Positions 9,846 through 21,629 are shown, numbered from the stretch's first letter. The stretch is 64,000 nucleotides of DNA from VAZQ01 sp963744275 (GCA_963744275.1 CAVUSX010000017.1:186001-250000), one strand, 5' to 3'. Notes: generated by a model from the letters alone, not told the origin. A program made the numbers and translations.

Positions 9846-12033
9846 ATGCCGGACCAGGATCAAGCCGAACGCGGGGCCGCTTCGACCAAGACCGCGGCCG
9901 CGGTGCGGCAGCATGACGGCGGCAAGCCCACGCTGAGCGGAACTTCGCAAGCCTCGAGCAGGCCGGCGCCGCCGCCGAACCCGGGCTCGGTCGCGCAGCG
10001 CTGCATCAACACCATCCGCACCCTGGCGATGGATGCCGTGCAGCAGGCCAATTCCGGCCATCCCGGCGCCCCGATGGGATTCGCGCCCGTCATCTACACG
10101 CTCTGGCAGGACTTCCTGCGCTTCGATCCCGACGATCCGATCTGGCCCGGTCGCGACCGCTTCGTGCTCTCCAACGGGCACGCCTCGATGCTGCTTTATG
10201 CGATGCTGCATCTCACCGGCGTGAAGGCCGTCAATGCGCAATACGAGCGGCTCGCGGAGCCCGCGGTCACCCTCGACGACATCAAGCGTTTCCGGCAGCT
10301 CGGCGGCAAATGTCCGGGCCACCCGGAGTACCATCTGACGTCGGGCGTCGAGACCACGACGGGTCCGCTCGGCCAGGGCTGCGGCAACAGCGTCGGAATG
10401 GCGCTCGCCGGACGTTGGCTGGCCCAGCATTTCAACCGGCCGGATTTCGCGCTGTTCGATTACGACGTCTACGCCTTTTGCGGGGACGGCGACATGATGG
10501 AGGGGGTCGCGAGCGAAGCGGCCTCCTTCGCCGGCCACCAGATGCTCGGCAACCTGTGCTGGATCTATGACAGCAATCGCATCACCATCGAAGGGCACAC
10601 CGATCTGGCGTTCAGCGACGATGTGGCGGCGCGTTTCCTTGCCTATGGGTGGAACGTCGAGCATGTCGGCGACGCCAACGACACCGCCCGCTTGGCGCAG
10701 GCGATCGAGGTGTTTCGCGCCACGCACGACGTTCCGACGCTGATCGTCGTCGACAGCCATATCGGCTACGGCGCTCCCCACAAGCAGGATACCAGCGCCG
10801 CCCATGGCGAGCCCCTGGGCGAGGAGGAGGTTCGCCTCGCCAAGCGCAGCTACGGCTGGCCCGAGGATGCCAAGTTCCTGGTGCCGGAGGGCGTGCGCGA
10901 GCATTTCCGCGACGGCATCGGGGCGCGCGGGCGCCAGCTGCGCGCGCAATGGAGCGAGCTCTTCGCCTCCTACCGGAAGAAGTACCCCGAGCTCGCCGAC
11001 GAGATCGACCGCATGCAGAGGCGGGCGCTGCCGCAAGCCTGGGATGCGGAGCTGCCGCGCTTTCCGGCCGACCGCAAGGGGCTCGCCACCCGCGACTCCT
11101 CCGGCAAGGTGCTCAATGCCGTGGCGCGCCACCATCCCTGGCTGATCGGCGGCGCGGCCGACCTCGCGCCATCCACGAAAACGCACCTGAGCTTCGATGG
11201 GGCCGGCGACCTGGAGGCGGGTGAGCCCGGCGGACGCAATCTGCACTTCGGGGTGCGCGAGCATGCCATGGGGGCGATCCTCAACGGCATCGCATTGTCC
11301 AAGGTCCGCGCCTTCGGGGCCGGCTTCCTCATATTTTCCGATTACATGAAGCCGCCCATCCGCCTCGCTGCCCTGATGGAGATTCCGGTCATCTACGTAT
11401 TCACCCACGACTTCGATCGGGGTGGGCGAAGACGGACCCACCCATCAGCCGGTCGAGCAACTGCTGGCGCTGCGCAGCATTCCGGGCCTCATCACGCTTC
11501 GTCCCGCGGATGCCAACGAGGTGGTCGAAGCCTGGCGGGTGGTGATCGGGCTCACCCACCAGCCGGCTGCTCTGGCGCTGAGCCGCCAGCCGCTTCCGAC
11601 CTTCGACCGATCGCGTTACGCGGCCGCCTCCGGGGTGGCCCGCGGCGCCTATATCCTGGCCGACCCGCGGGACGGAAAGCCGGCCGTGATCCTGATCGGC
11701 ACCGGCAGCGAGGTCGCGCTCTGCCTTGCGGCCTATGAGCAACTCGAGCGCGAAGGCGTGCCGGCACGCGTGGTCAGCATGCCGTCATGGGAGCTGTTCG
11801 AGCAGCAGGATCAGGCCTATCGCGATGGCATTCTGCCGCCCGATATCACGGCGCGTGTATCGGTCGAGATGGGGTCGGTGATCGGCTGGGATCGCTATGT
11901 GGGGGCGACCGGCGCCAAGATCGGCATGCACACATTCGGTGCTTCCGCGCCGCTCAAGGATCTGCTTGCGAAGTTCGGCTTCACGGCCGAAAAGGTGCTG
12001 GCCGCGGCCAAGGATCAGATCGAGAAGCCTTAA
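9846..12033 (+). CDS. tkt: Transketolase
   Basis: Thiamine-diphosphate enzyme moving two-carbon ketol units in the non-oxidative pentose phosphate pathway. After a Pro/Ala-rich leader of about 45 residues come NSGHPGAPMG, the TPP-binding GDGDMMEGVASEAASF...NLCWIYDSN, and the pyrimidine-domain FGVREHAMGAILNG. One extra T near 11412 shifts the frame inside YVFTHDSIGVGEDGPTHQP; downstream the second frame carries the complete C-terminal domain to 12033. The ATG at 9846 is preceded by GGAGAACGCG. It is the first gene of the sugar-phosphate operon, 12 bp before the tal-pgi gene, behind a 260-bp promoter region. Full length is close to family norm. Confidence 0.95.
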
Positions 12034-12045
12034 AGGAAAGCCCCT

Positions 12046-14985
12046 ATGAATCCGCAAGCGAAACGGACTCCCGAGGACGCGCGGAAACCCGCCCCGGGCT
12101 CGCCCGGCGCGGGATCAGCCGCCGCGGCGTCAGCCGCCGCGAATCCCCTCGCGGCCCTGCACGACTACGGCCAAGCCCCCTGGCTCGACTTCCTGGCGCG
12201 CGGCTTCATCGCCGCAAGGCGGCCTCGAGAAGCTCGTGCAGCACGACGGGCTCACCGGGGTCACCTCCAATCCCTCGATCTTCGAGAAGGCGATCGGCGG
12301 CAGCGACGAATACGATCCTTCGCTCCGGGACATCTTGAGCCGCGGCGACCTCGATGTGATGACGCTCTATGAGCGGCTGGCGATCGAGGACATCCGGAGT
12401 GCCGCCGACGTTCTGCGCCCGGTCTTTGCGCGGACCAAGCGCGCGGACGGCTATGTGAGCCTCGAGGTCTCGCCCTATCTGGCGATGAGCACGCAGGCGA
12501 CGATCGCCGAGGCGCGGCGGCTGTGGGGCGAGGTCGCGCGCGACAATGTCATGATCAAGGTTCCGGCGACCCGCGCCGGGCTGCCGGCGATCCGCCAGCT
12601 CATCGCCGACGGCATCAACGTCAACATAACGTTGTTGTTCTCTCAGCAGGTCTATGAAGAGGTGGTCGAGGCGTATCTGGCGGGCCTCGAGCAGCTGGTC
12701 GCGCAGGGCGGCGATCCCGGAAAAATCGCCAGCGTCGCCAGCTTCTTCGTGAGCCGCATCGATGTCGCGGTCGACAAGCTCATCGACGAGCGCCTGCGCC
12801 AGGCGCGCGGGCGAAGAGCGCGCGGCGCTCGCCGCCATCCAGGGCAAGGTCGCGATCGCCAATGCCAAGCTCGCCTATCAGAGCTACAAGCGGCTCTTCG
12901 CCGGCGCGCGCTGGGAGAAGCTGCGCGCCAAGGGCGCGCGGGTCCAGCGGCTGTTGTGGGCGAGCACGGGCACGAAGAACAAGAGCTACAGCGACGTGCT
13001 CTATGTCGACGAGCTGATCGCTCCCGACACCGTCAATACCATGCCGCCCGCCACCATGGACGCCTTCCGGGATCACGGCAAACCGCGGCCGAGCCTCGAG
13101 GAGAATCTCGATCGGGCGCGAGGAGGTGATGGCAGCGCTGCGGCGCGCCGGCATTTCGCTCGATGCGATCACCACGCAACTGGTCGAGGAGGGCGTCCAG
13201 CTGTTCGCGGACGCGTTCGACAAGCTGCTCGGCGCGGTCGCCGGCAAGCGCGCCGCCATCCTCGGCGACCGGCTCGACGGCCAAAGCGCCAAGCTTGCGC
13301 CCGAGCACGAGAAGGCGGTCGCAGCCTGCCTCGAATCGTGGCGGCAGGGCGGAAACGTGCGGCGGCTGTGGGCGGGCGACGCGGCGCTGTGGAGCGGCTC
13401 CGACGAGGCGAGATGGCTGGGCTGGCTCGGCATCGTCGGCGCAGGAGCGCGGCCGCATCGGCGCGCTCTCGAGCCTGGCGGCGGATATCCGCCAGCAGGA
13501 TTTTTCCCACATGGTTCTGCTCGGCATGGGCGGGTCGAGCCTGGGGCCGGAGGTTCTGGCCGAGACCTTCGGTCGGCAACCCGGCAGCCCCGAGCTTCTG
13601 GTCCTCGATTCGACCGATCCGGCGCAGATCCGGACCATCGAAAGCAGGATCGATCCGGCCCGAACGCTGTTCATCGTGTCGAGCAAGTCCGGAAGCACGC
13701 TCGAGCCCGATGTGCTGAAGCAGTATTTCTTCGCGCGGGTGGAGGCGGCGGTCGGTGCGCAGGAGGCCGGGATCGCGCTTCATCGCCGTCACCGATCCGG
13801 GGTCGAAGCTGCAGACGCAGGCCGAGCAGGATCGGTTCCGGCATATCGCGTTCGGAGTGCCGAGCATCGGCGGGCGCTATTCGGTGCTGTCGGATTTCGG
13901 CATGGTCCCGGGCGCCGCGATGGGGCTCGATGTCGGCCGGCTGCTCGCGGCCGCGCAAACCATGGTGCACGCCTGCGGCGCCGACGTGCCGCCGGCCGAC
14001 AATCCGGGAGTCGTGCTCGGCGCGATCCTGGGCGTGCTCGGAAAATCAGGGCGCGACAAGGTGACCATCGTGGCCTCGCCCGGGATCGCGGATTTCGGGG
14101 CATGGCTCGAGCAGCTGCTGGCCGAATCGACCGGCAAGCAGGGCAAGGGCCTCATCCCGGTCGACGCCGAGCCGCTCGCGGCGCGCGGACCGCTATGGTC
14201 GAGACCGCCTGTTCGTCTATCTGCGGCTGACCGGCGAGCCGGATGCGAAACAGGATCAAGCCGTCGCCGCCCTGGAGCAAGCCACGCATCCGGTCGTGCG
14301 CATCGCCGTCACCGAGCGCTATCACATCGGACAGGAATTCTTCCGTTGGGAGATCGCCACCGCGGTCGCGGGCGCGATCCTGGGCATCAATCCGTTCGAC
14401 CAGCCCGATGTCGAGGCCAGCAAGGTGAAGACGCGTGAGCTCACCGCCGCCTACGAAAAGACCGGGGAGCTGCCGCCCGAAGCGCCGTTCTTCGACCGCG
14501 ACGGCATCGCGCTGTTCGCCGACGACAAGAACCGCGATGCGCTCGGCCACGCCGGCTCACTGGCCGAATATCTGGCTGCCCATCTGCGGCGGCTCCAGGC
14601 CGGCGATTACTGCGCGCTGCTGGCCTATGTGGAGCGCAACAAGCAGCACCATGACGCGCTGCAGGAGATCCGGCTGATGATCCGCGATCGCAAGCGGGTC
14701 GCCACTTGCCTCGGCTTCGGGCCGCGCTTCCTGCACTCGACCGGGCAGGCCTACAAGGGCGGCCCGAGCACCGGCGTGTTCCTGCAGCTCACCTGCGACG
14801 ACGCCAACGATCTCGCGGTCCCGGGGCGGAAATACACTTTCGGCATCGTCAAGGCGGCCGAGGCGCGCGGCGATCTTGCAGTTCTGGCGGAGCGCGGCCG
14901 GCGGGTCCTGCGTGTCCATCTCGGCGCTCACGTCGCCGCCGGCTTGACTATTCTCGAGAAGGCCATCCGACAAGCGCTCGGATGA
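12046..14985 (+). CDS. Bifunctional transaldolase / phosphoglucose isomerase fusion
   Basis: A single polypeptide of about 975 residues joining transaldolase (N-terminal 380 residues) to glucose-6-phosphate isomerase. Transaldolase hallmarks are DGLTGVTSNPSIFEKAI, the Schiff-base region NVMIKVPATRAGL and the phosphate-binding LLWASTGTKN. The isomerase half shows LLGMGGSSLGPEV, SSKSGSTLEPDV and VPGAAMGLD (variant). Six single-base breaks, near 12213, 12803, 13117, 13443, 13772 and 14193, each lie where removing one base of a short homopolymer restores the family sequence. Known Tal-Pgi fusions occur in several bacteria, so the fusion is credible. Twenty-four bases separate it from gnd. Confidence 0.9.
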
Positions 14986-15009
14986 GCAAATCATTGGTGG
15001 AGCAACCTG

Positions 15010-15994
<985 letters not shown>

Positions 15995-15995
15995 C

Positions 15996-17524
15996 ATGAA
16001 GCCGGCAAAACCCGCGGGTCCTTGCGTCCTCGTCATTTTCGGCGCCGGTGGCGATCTCACCAAGCGCCTGCTCGTGCCCGCTCTCTACAATCTTCGGCGA
16101 GAGAAGCTGTTGCCGGAGGAGTTCGCCATCGTCGGCGTTGCCAGGAGCCGGCAAGAGGACGAGACGTTCCGTCAAGAGCTGGGCGCCAGCCTGCATGAAT
16201 ACGCCCAGGGCAAGATCGTCGAGTGCGATTGGAGCTGGCTCGCCGAGCGGATGTTCTACATCCAGGGCGATTTCGACGACCCGGCCGTCTATCAGCGGCT
16301 GGCCGAGCATTTGACGAAAATCGACCAGACCAATCGCACTGGCGGCAACTACCTGTTCTATCTCGCGACCCCCCCGCAGGTGTTCGCCACCATCGTGCAG
16401 CGGCTGAGCGAGACCGGCCTCTCCGCCGAGGCGGAGGGGCATTGGCGGCGCATCATCATCGAGAAGCCGTTCGGCACCGATCTGCGCTCGGCCCAAGAGC
16501 TCAACCGCGAGATCCTGGCGGTGGCGACCGAGAGCCAGATCTATCGCATCGATCACTATCTCGGAAAGGAAACGGTTCAGAACATCATGGTATTCCGGTT
16601 CGGAAACGGCATCTTCGAGCCGCTCTGGAACCGCAATCACATCGATCACGTGCAGATCACCGTGGCCGAGGCGGTCGGCGTCGAGGGTCGCGGCAAGTTC
16701 TACGAGAGCACGGGGGCGCTGCGCGACATGGTGCCCAACCACCTGTTCCAGCTGCTCACGCTCGTGGCCATGGAGCCGCCGACCTGTTTCGACGCCGAAG
16801 CGGTGCGCTCCGAGAAGGCAAAGGTGCTGCAAGCGGTGCAGCGCTACTCCCCGCAGGACGCGCGGCAAAACGTCGTGCGCGGTCAGTACGGCGGCGGCAA
16901 GGTCAACGGCCGGGATGTCGATCCTTACCGCGCGTGCCCCGAATGTCGCGCCCGGACTCGAACACCGAGACCTTCGTGGCCTTGAAGCTGAAGATGGACA
17001 ATTGGCGCTGGGCCGGCGTGCCGATCTATCTGCGTACCGGCAAGGCGCTCGCCAAGCGGCGCAGCGAGATCGTCATCCAATTCAAGCAGGCGCCGCTCGC
17101 CTTGTTTCGCGACACGCCGGTCGAGCGCCTGACCCGCAACGACCTGGTGCTGCACATTCAGCCGGAGGAGGGCGTGACGCTGCGGTTCGGCGCCAAGATC
17201 CCGGGCCCGGAGATGAAGATGGGCGGCGTCGATATGAAGTTCGACTACCAGGACTATTTCCATGCGGCGCCGCGCACCGGCTACGAGACGCTCATCTATG
17301 ATTGCATGAACGGGGATGCGACCCTGTTCAAGCGCGCCGACGACATCGAGACCGGCTGGCGGATCGTGCAACCGATGCTCGACGCCTGGAAGGCCGAAGC
17401 CGGCGTGGAGCCCCCGATCTATCCGGCCGGCAGCAGCGGGCCGCCGGAAGCCGACGCGCTCTTGGCACGCGACGGCCGGCATTGGCGTTCGCTCGACGCC
17501 TCCGCCGGCGGAAAATCGTCATGA
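15996..17524 (+). CDS. zwf: Glucose-6-phosphate 1-dehydrogenase
   Basis: First enzyme of the oxidative pentose phosphate and Entner-Doudoroff routes, converting glucose-6-phosphate to 6-phosphogluconolactone. It starts MKPAKPAGPCVLVIFGAGGDLTKR, with the NADP-binding GxxGDLxKR motif. IIIEKPFGTDL and the active-site RIDHYLGKETVQN follow, with the conserved catalytic His. Two closely spaced single-base breaks, near 16937 and 16953 in CCCC and CCC runs, shift the frame in the segment before APDSNTETFVALK; the rest reads cleanly to 17524. The stop overlaps the start of the next gene by ATGA. About 509 residues after correction, normal for Zwf. Confidence 0.93.
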
Positions 17525-18393
17525 GCCGCGGGCGACCGCCCTCGACGATGATCTCCGCCGTCGTCTCGGACGTGGACGGAACTTTGGTCACCGACGACAA
17601 GGTCCTGACGGCGTCGACGCGGGCCGCGGTCGCCGGCCTGCGCGCCCGCGGCATCGCGTTCGCGATCATCAGCAGCCGCCCGCCGCGCGGATTGCGTATG
17701 CTGATCGATTGCCTTCGCATCACCACACCGATCGCCGGCTTCAACGGCGGGCTGGTGACGACGCCCGCATTGGCGCCGCTGACGCAGCACCTGATGTCGC
17801 CCCTGGCCGCCCGCCAGGCGGTCGACATCATCACCGCCCACGGGGCGGAGGCCTGGCTGTTCCACGGCGAGGATTGGCTGGCGCGCGACCCCGCCGGACC
17901 CTATGTGGGGCTCGAGCAGAAAACGATTCTGTACCCGCCGATCATCGTTGAGGATTTCGGCCGCGCGCTCGATGCCGCATCCAAGATCGTCGCCGTCAGC
18001 GACGATTTCGATCTTCTGACCCGCTTGGAGCCGATCGCCCGCGCCGCGCTCGCCGAGCGCGCGACGGTCGCCCGTTCGCAGCGCTACTACCTCGACTTCA
18101 CCCACCCGCTCGCCAACAAAGGCGTCGCACTGTGCGAGCTGGCGAAGCTGCTGCGCATCCCGCCGGCCGAGATCGCGGTCATCGGCGACGGCGGCAACGA
18201 CGTTGCGATGTTCGAGCGCGGCGGCTTGAGCATTGCGATGGGCAACGCGGCGCCGCCGGTGCGGCGCGCGGCGGACTTCGTGACCGACCCCAACAGCCAG
18301 GACGGCTTCGCCAAGGCCATCGAGCGCTACGTTCTGGGCGGCAATCGTTTGAGCGCCCCGGCGTCGCGGATTGCGCTTGGCCGGATACGGTGA
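17521..18393 (+). CDS. Cof-type HAD family hydrolase (first of a tandem pair)
   Basis: HAD-superfamily phosphatase of the Cof/SPP-like subgroup, about 290 residues. Motif I is SDVDGTLVTDD with two nucleophile/acid Asp residues, motif II IISSRPPRG, motif III Lys in HPLANKG and motif IV VIGDGGNDVAMF. The C2-type cap lies between motifs II and III. It is intact and overlaps zwf by four bases. Its position inside the pentose-phosphate operon suggests a sugar-phosphate or phosphonate-ester substrate such as a metabolic by-product, but this is inference. It resembles the next gene closely and both probably arose by tandem duplication. Confidence 0.85.
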   Translation: MSRGRPPSTMISAVVSDVDGTLVTDDKVLTASTRAAVAGLRARGIAFAIISSRPPRGLRMLIDCLRITTPIAGFNGGLVTTPALAPLTQHLMSPLAARQAVDIITAHGAEAWLFHGEDWLARDPAGPYVGLEQKTILYPPIIVEDFGRALDAASKIVAVSDDFDLLTRLEPIARAALAERATVARSQRYYLDFTHPLANKGVALCELAKLLRIPPAEIAVIGDGGNDVAMFERGGLSIAMGNAAPPVRRAADFVTDPNSQDGFAKAIERYVLGGNRLSAPASRIALGRIR

Positions 18394-18398
18394 CTGCC

Positions 18399-19337
18399 AT
18401 GATGGAGCCAGGTCGGGGCGCATCCAAGATTTCGCTGGTGGTGGCCGATGTGGACGGCACCCTCCTCACCGAGGACAAGGTGCTGACCGCGCGCGCCGCT
18501 GCGGCCGTGCAGGCCCTGCACGCCGCCGGCATCGCCTTTGCGATCACGAGCGGCCGGCCGCCCCGCGGCATGGCGATGCTGATCGATCCCTTGCAATTGC
18601 GCACGCCGGTCGCGGCCTTCAACGGCGGCGTCTTCGTCGAGCCCGACATGACCATCATAGAAGAGCGCGTGCTGCCAGCGCAGGTGGCGCGGCGCGCCGT
18701 CGAGATCATCAGCCGCAACCGCATGGATGTCTGGCTCTACAGCGGCCGGGACTGGCTGGTGCGCGACCCGCAGGCGCCCCACGTCGCCCGCGAGCAATGG
18801 ACCGTCAAGTTCGCCCCCATCGTCGTTGAGGATTTCGCAGCCGTGCTCGAGGGCGTGGTCAAGATCGTCGGCGTCAGCGATGACCACGAGCTGGTGGCGC
18901 GTTGCGAGCAGGAAGCGCAAGCCGCGCTCGGCGCGGACGCCTCGGCGGCCCGCTCGCAGCCTTACTATCTCGATGTCACCCACCCGGACGCCAACAAAGG
19001 CGCCGTGGTGACGACGCTGTCGGGGCGGCTGTCGGTTCCCAGTGCGCAGATCGCCACCATCGGCGACATGCCCAACGACGTCCTGATGTTTCAAAAGAGC
19101 GGGCTGAGCATCGCTATGGGCAATGCCAGCCCGCAGGTGCAGGCGCAGGCCGACGTCGTGACCGGCTCGAACAGTGACGAAGGTTTCGCGCGCGCGATGG
19201 AACGGTTCGTCCTGGCGCGTTCGTCCCCAGCTCCCGCAGGCGCCCCGATGAGCCCGGTCGTCGTTCCGCCGATCACCGTGCGGCCTGGATCGCTCGCATT
19301 AGCATCGGCGCGACCAGACAAGGAGGCTGCGCCATGA
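18399..19337 (+). CDS. Cof-type HAD family hydrolase (second of a tandem pair)
   Basis: Paralogue of the preceding gene, with the same ordered HAD motifs: ADVDGTLLTEDKVLT, AITSGRPPRGMAM, the motif III Lys in HPDANKG and IGDMPNDVLMF. It begins at tandem ATGs (18399 and 18402) a few bases after the previous stop. The C-terminus carries a roughly 40-residue Pro/Ala-rich tail after FVLAR that the first copy lacks. Its end contains the AAGGAGG ribosome-binding site of pgl and overlaps the pgl start by ATGA. The substrate is unknown. The tight coupling implies co-translation with pgl. Confidence 0.85.
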   Translation: MMEPGRGASKISLVVADVDGTLLTEDKVLTARAAAAVQALHAAGIAFAITSGRPPRGMAMLIDPLQLRTPVAAFNGGVFVEPDMTIIEERVLPAQVARRAVEIISRNRMDVWLYSGRDWLVRDPQAPHVAREQWTVKFAPIVVEDFAAVLEGVVKIVGVSDDHELVARCEQEAQAALGADASAARSQPYYLDVTHPDANKGAVVTTLSGRLSVPSAQIATIGDMPNDVLMFQKSGLSIAMGNASPQVQAQADVVTGSNSDEGFARAMERFVLARSSPAPAGAPMSPVVVPPITVRPGSLALASARPDKEAAP

Positions 19338-20065
19338 TGGAGACCGCTGCCGGCGAAACGCGGATATTCGAGGATGCGGAGGCGCTGGCGCGCAACGCGG
19401 CCGAATGGCTGTGCGGCCTCGCGCTGGCTGGCGACCGCCAATTCGCAATCTGCTGCTCGGGCGGCTCGACCCCCAAGCGCCTGTACGAGGTGCTGGCCGA
19501 GCCCGCGACGGCAGCGCGTTTTCCGTGGAAACGGGTGCATTGGTTCTGGGGCGACGAACGGTTCGTGCCGCACGACCATCCCGACAGCAACTATCGCATG
19601 GTGCGCGAGGCGCTGCTCTCGCGGGTCGCGGTTCCGGAGCGCAACGTCCACGCGGTCCCGACCGCGGGTCTGTCGCCCGAGCAAGCCGCCGCCGCCTACG
19701 AGAGAACATTGCAGGAGTTCTACGGCGCCGCCACGCTCAATCCGGCGCGGCCGCTCTTCGACGTGACGCTGCTGGGAATTGGCGAGGACGGACACACCGC
19801 CTCGCTGTTCCCGGGGCATCCGGCGCTGGCGGAGGAAACCCGTTGGGCGCTTGCGGTCATCGGCGCCAAGGCCGAGGCGCGCATCACCTTGACCTATCCG
19901 GCACTCGACAGCAGCGCCGACGCCGTCTTCCTGGTGACCGGAAAAGCCAAGCGGGAGCCGGTCGCACGCGCCCGCTCAGGCGATCGCGCGCTGCCGGCGG
20001 CGCGCATTCGACCCCTCGGCCGTCTGCATTGGTTCATCGACCGGGCCGCGGCCCCGGAGCCGTGA
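19334..20065 (+). CDS. pgl: 6-phosphogluconolactonase
   Basis: Hydrolyses 6-phosphogluconolactone to 6-phosphogluconate, the step after Zwf. The 243-residue protein has CCSGGSTPKRLYEVL, VHWFWGDERFVPHDHPDSNYRM and LGIGEDGHTASLFPG, the standard DevB-type active-site blocks. It ends with a typical ARIRPLGRLHWFIDRAA. An AAGGAGG lies at ideal spacing upstream of the start at 19334. The frame is intact. Thirty-four bases separate it from the gluconokinase gene. Confidence 0.95.
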   Translation: MMETAAGETRIFEDAEALARNAAEWLCGLALAGDRQFAICCSGGSTPKRLYEVLAEPATAARFPWKRVHWFWGDERFVPHDHPDSNYRMVREALLSRVAVPERNVHAVPTAGLSPEQAAAAYERTLQEFYGAATLNPARPLFDVTLLGIGEDGHTASLFPGHPALAEETRWALAVIGAKAEARITLTYPALDSSADAVFLVTGKAKREPVARARSGDRALPAARIRPLGRLHWFIDRAAAPEP

Positions 20066-20099
20066 TTGGAATTGCCCGGCGGCAACAAGGAGGCAACTG

Positions 20100-20733
20100 A
20101 TGTCCGAGCAAGGCGCGCCCGAGCAGGGCAGGGCGGTTCCGCCCTTGCCCTCGGTGGTGATCGTGATGGGAGTGTCCGGAAGCGGGAAGTCCACCATCGG
20201 GTCCCTCCTCGCCGGACGCCTGCAGTGGGAGTTCGAGGACGGCGACTGGTTCCATCCCGCCGCCAATGTCGAGAAGATGCACAGCGGCATCCCGCTGACC
20301 GACGAGGATCGCTGGCCTTGGCTGCACGCGATCAAGGCCTGGATCGACAAGACCCATGGCGAAGGCGGACATGGCGTCATCGCATGCTCGGTGCTCAAGC
20401 GCCGTTACCGCGATGTCCTGATCGGCGGCCGCGCGCGAGACCCGGCTGGTCTTTCTCAAGGGGAGCGAAGAGCTCATTGCGCGGCGCATCGCCACCCGAC
20501 ATGAGCATTTCATGCCGCCGAGCCTGTTGCACAGCCAATTCGTCGCCCTCGAGGAGCCCGGCGCCGACGAGAATCCGATCGTCGTCTCGATCGCGCCGCG
20601 GCCGGGCGAGATCGTGGCGCACATCCTGTCGGCGCTGAATGCCGGCGCTGGGACGGTGCGGCCGTGGCCGTCGCCGCGCTCATCCGATCCGGCGTCGGTG
20701 CCGCATCCGAGAGCTTCCTCGGCCAAATCTTGA
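20100..20733 (+). CDS. gntK: Gluconokinase
   Basis: Phosphorylates gluconate to 6-phosphogluconate with ATP. The Walker A motif is GVSGSGKSTIG, followed by EFEDGDWFHPAANVEKM and LTDEDRWPWLHAI, all diagnostic of GntK. A +1 frame break near 20432, in a GCGCGCGAG tract, interrupts the protein after SVLKRRYRDVLIGGR; the other frame continues TRLVFLKGSEELIARR and LLHSQFVALEEPG. The corrected C-terminus has a Pro/Ser-rich extension of about 30 residues beyond the usual end, so a second error or a real extension is possible. A strong AAGGAGG precedes the ATG. Confidence 0.88.
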
Positions 20734-20798
20734 TCGGGACCATGCCGCCGCTCCGCGCGGCGGTGCGGTGCCGGCCGATTGATTGAAAGGACCCGGAT

Positions 20799-21629
20799 AT
20801 GGCACTGACCGCGCCGTCGCGACCTACGGGGAAGAATCTGATCGGCCAGAAGGCCCTGGTGACGGGCGCAAATTCCGGGATCGGCCGCGCCGTCGCGGTC
20901 GCGCTCGGCGAGGCCGGTGCCGACGTGGTGGTCAACTATGTGAGCCAAGAGGGCGCCGCCGCGCAGGTGGTCGAGCAAATCCAAAGCTGCGGCGTGTCGG
21001 CTTACGCCCACAAGGCCGACGTCGCGCGCGAGGACGAGGTGGAGGCGATGTTCGAGCGCATGTGCGCGCAGCTCGGCACCATCGACATCCTGGTCGCCAA
21101 TGCCGGCCTGCAGCGCGATGCGCCGTTCCATGCGATGACGCTCGAGCAATGGAACACGGTCCTGGGCGTCAACCTGACCGGCCAGTTCCTGTGCGCGCGC
21201 GCGGCGCTGCGGGAGTTCCTGCGCCGGGGCGTGGTCGAGACGGTTTCCCGCGCGGCCGGGAAGATCATCTGCATGAGCTCGGTGCACCAGGAGATCCCCT
21301 GGGCCGGGCACGCCAACTACGCCGCCTCCAAGGGCGGCGTGATGATGCTGATGCGCAGCCTCGCCCAGGAGGTCGCGCCCCATCGCATCCGCGTCAACGC
21401 CATCGCGCCGGGAGCGATCCGAACCCCCATCAACACGGCGGCCTGGCAGACGCCGGAAGCCTATGCGGCCCTGATGAAGCTCGTGCCCTATGGGCGCATC
21501 GGCGAGCCCGAGGATATCGGGCGGGCGGCGGTCTGGCTCGCCTCCGACGATTCCGATTACGTGGTCGGCACCACCCTGTTCGTGGACGGCGGCATGACGC
21601 TCTATCCCGGCTTCGCCGACGGTGGGTGA
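20799..21629 (+). CDS. Short-chain dehydrogenase, glucose 1-dehydrogenase-like
   Basis: Classical SDR of 276 residues. The cofactor motif TGANSGIGRAVA is near the N-terminus and NAG occurs in ILVANAGLQ. The catalytic residues are Ser in ICMSSVHQEIPWAGH and Tyr-Lys in YAASKGG. The HQEIPWAGHANYAASKGG block is typical of bacterial glucose 1-dehydrogenases. Position directly after gntK fits a glucose-to-gluconolactone-to-gluconate-to-6-phosphogluconate bypass of Zwf, but the substrate is inferred. It starts at ATG 20799 with GAAAGGACC upstream and is the last gene of the operon. Confidence 0.8.
   Translation: MALTAPSRPTGKNLIGQKALVTGANSGIGRAVAVALGEAGADVVVNYVSQEGAAAQVVEQIQSCGVSAYAHKADVAREDEVEAMFERMCAQLGTIDILVANAGLQRDAPFHAMTLEQWNTVLGVNLTGQFLCARAALREFLRRGVVETVSRAAGKIICMSSVHQEIPWAGHANYAASKGGVMMLMRSLAQEVAPHRIRVNAIAPGAIRTPINTAAWQTPEAYAALMKLVPYGRIGEPEDIGRAAVWLASDDSDYVVGTTLFVDGGMTLYPGFADGG

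Noticed and set aside
12046..14985. Programmed frameshifting or readthrough in the tal-pgi gene
   Set aside because: Six breaks at unrelated sites, without a common slippery heptamer or downstream structure, and similar breaks in many other genes, fit sequence error better.
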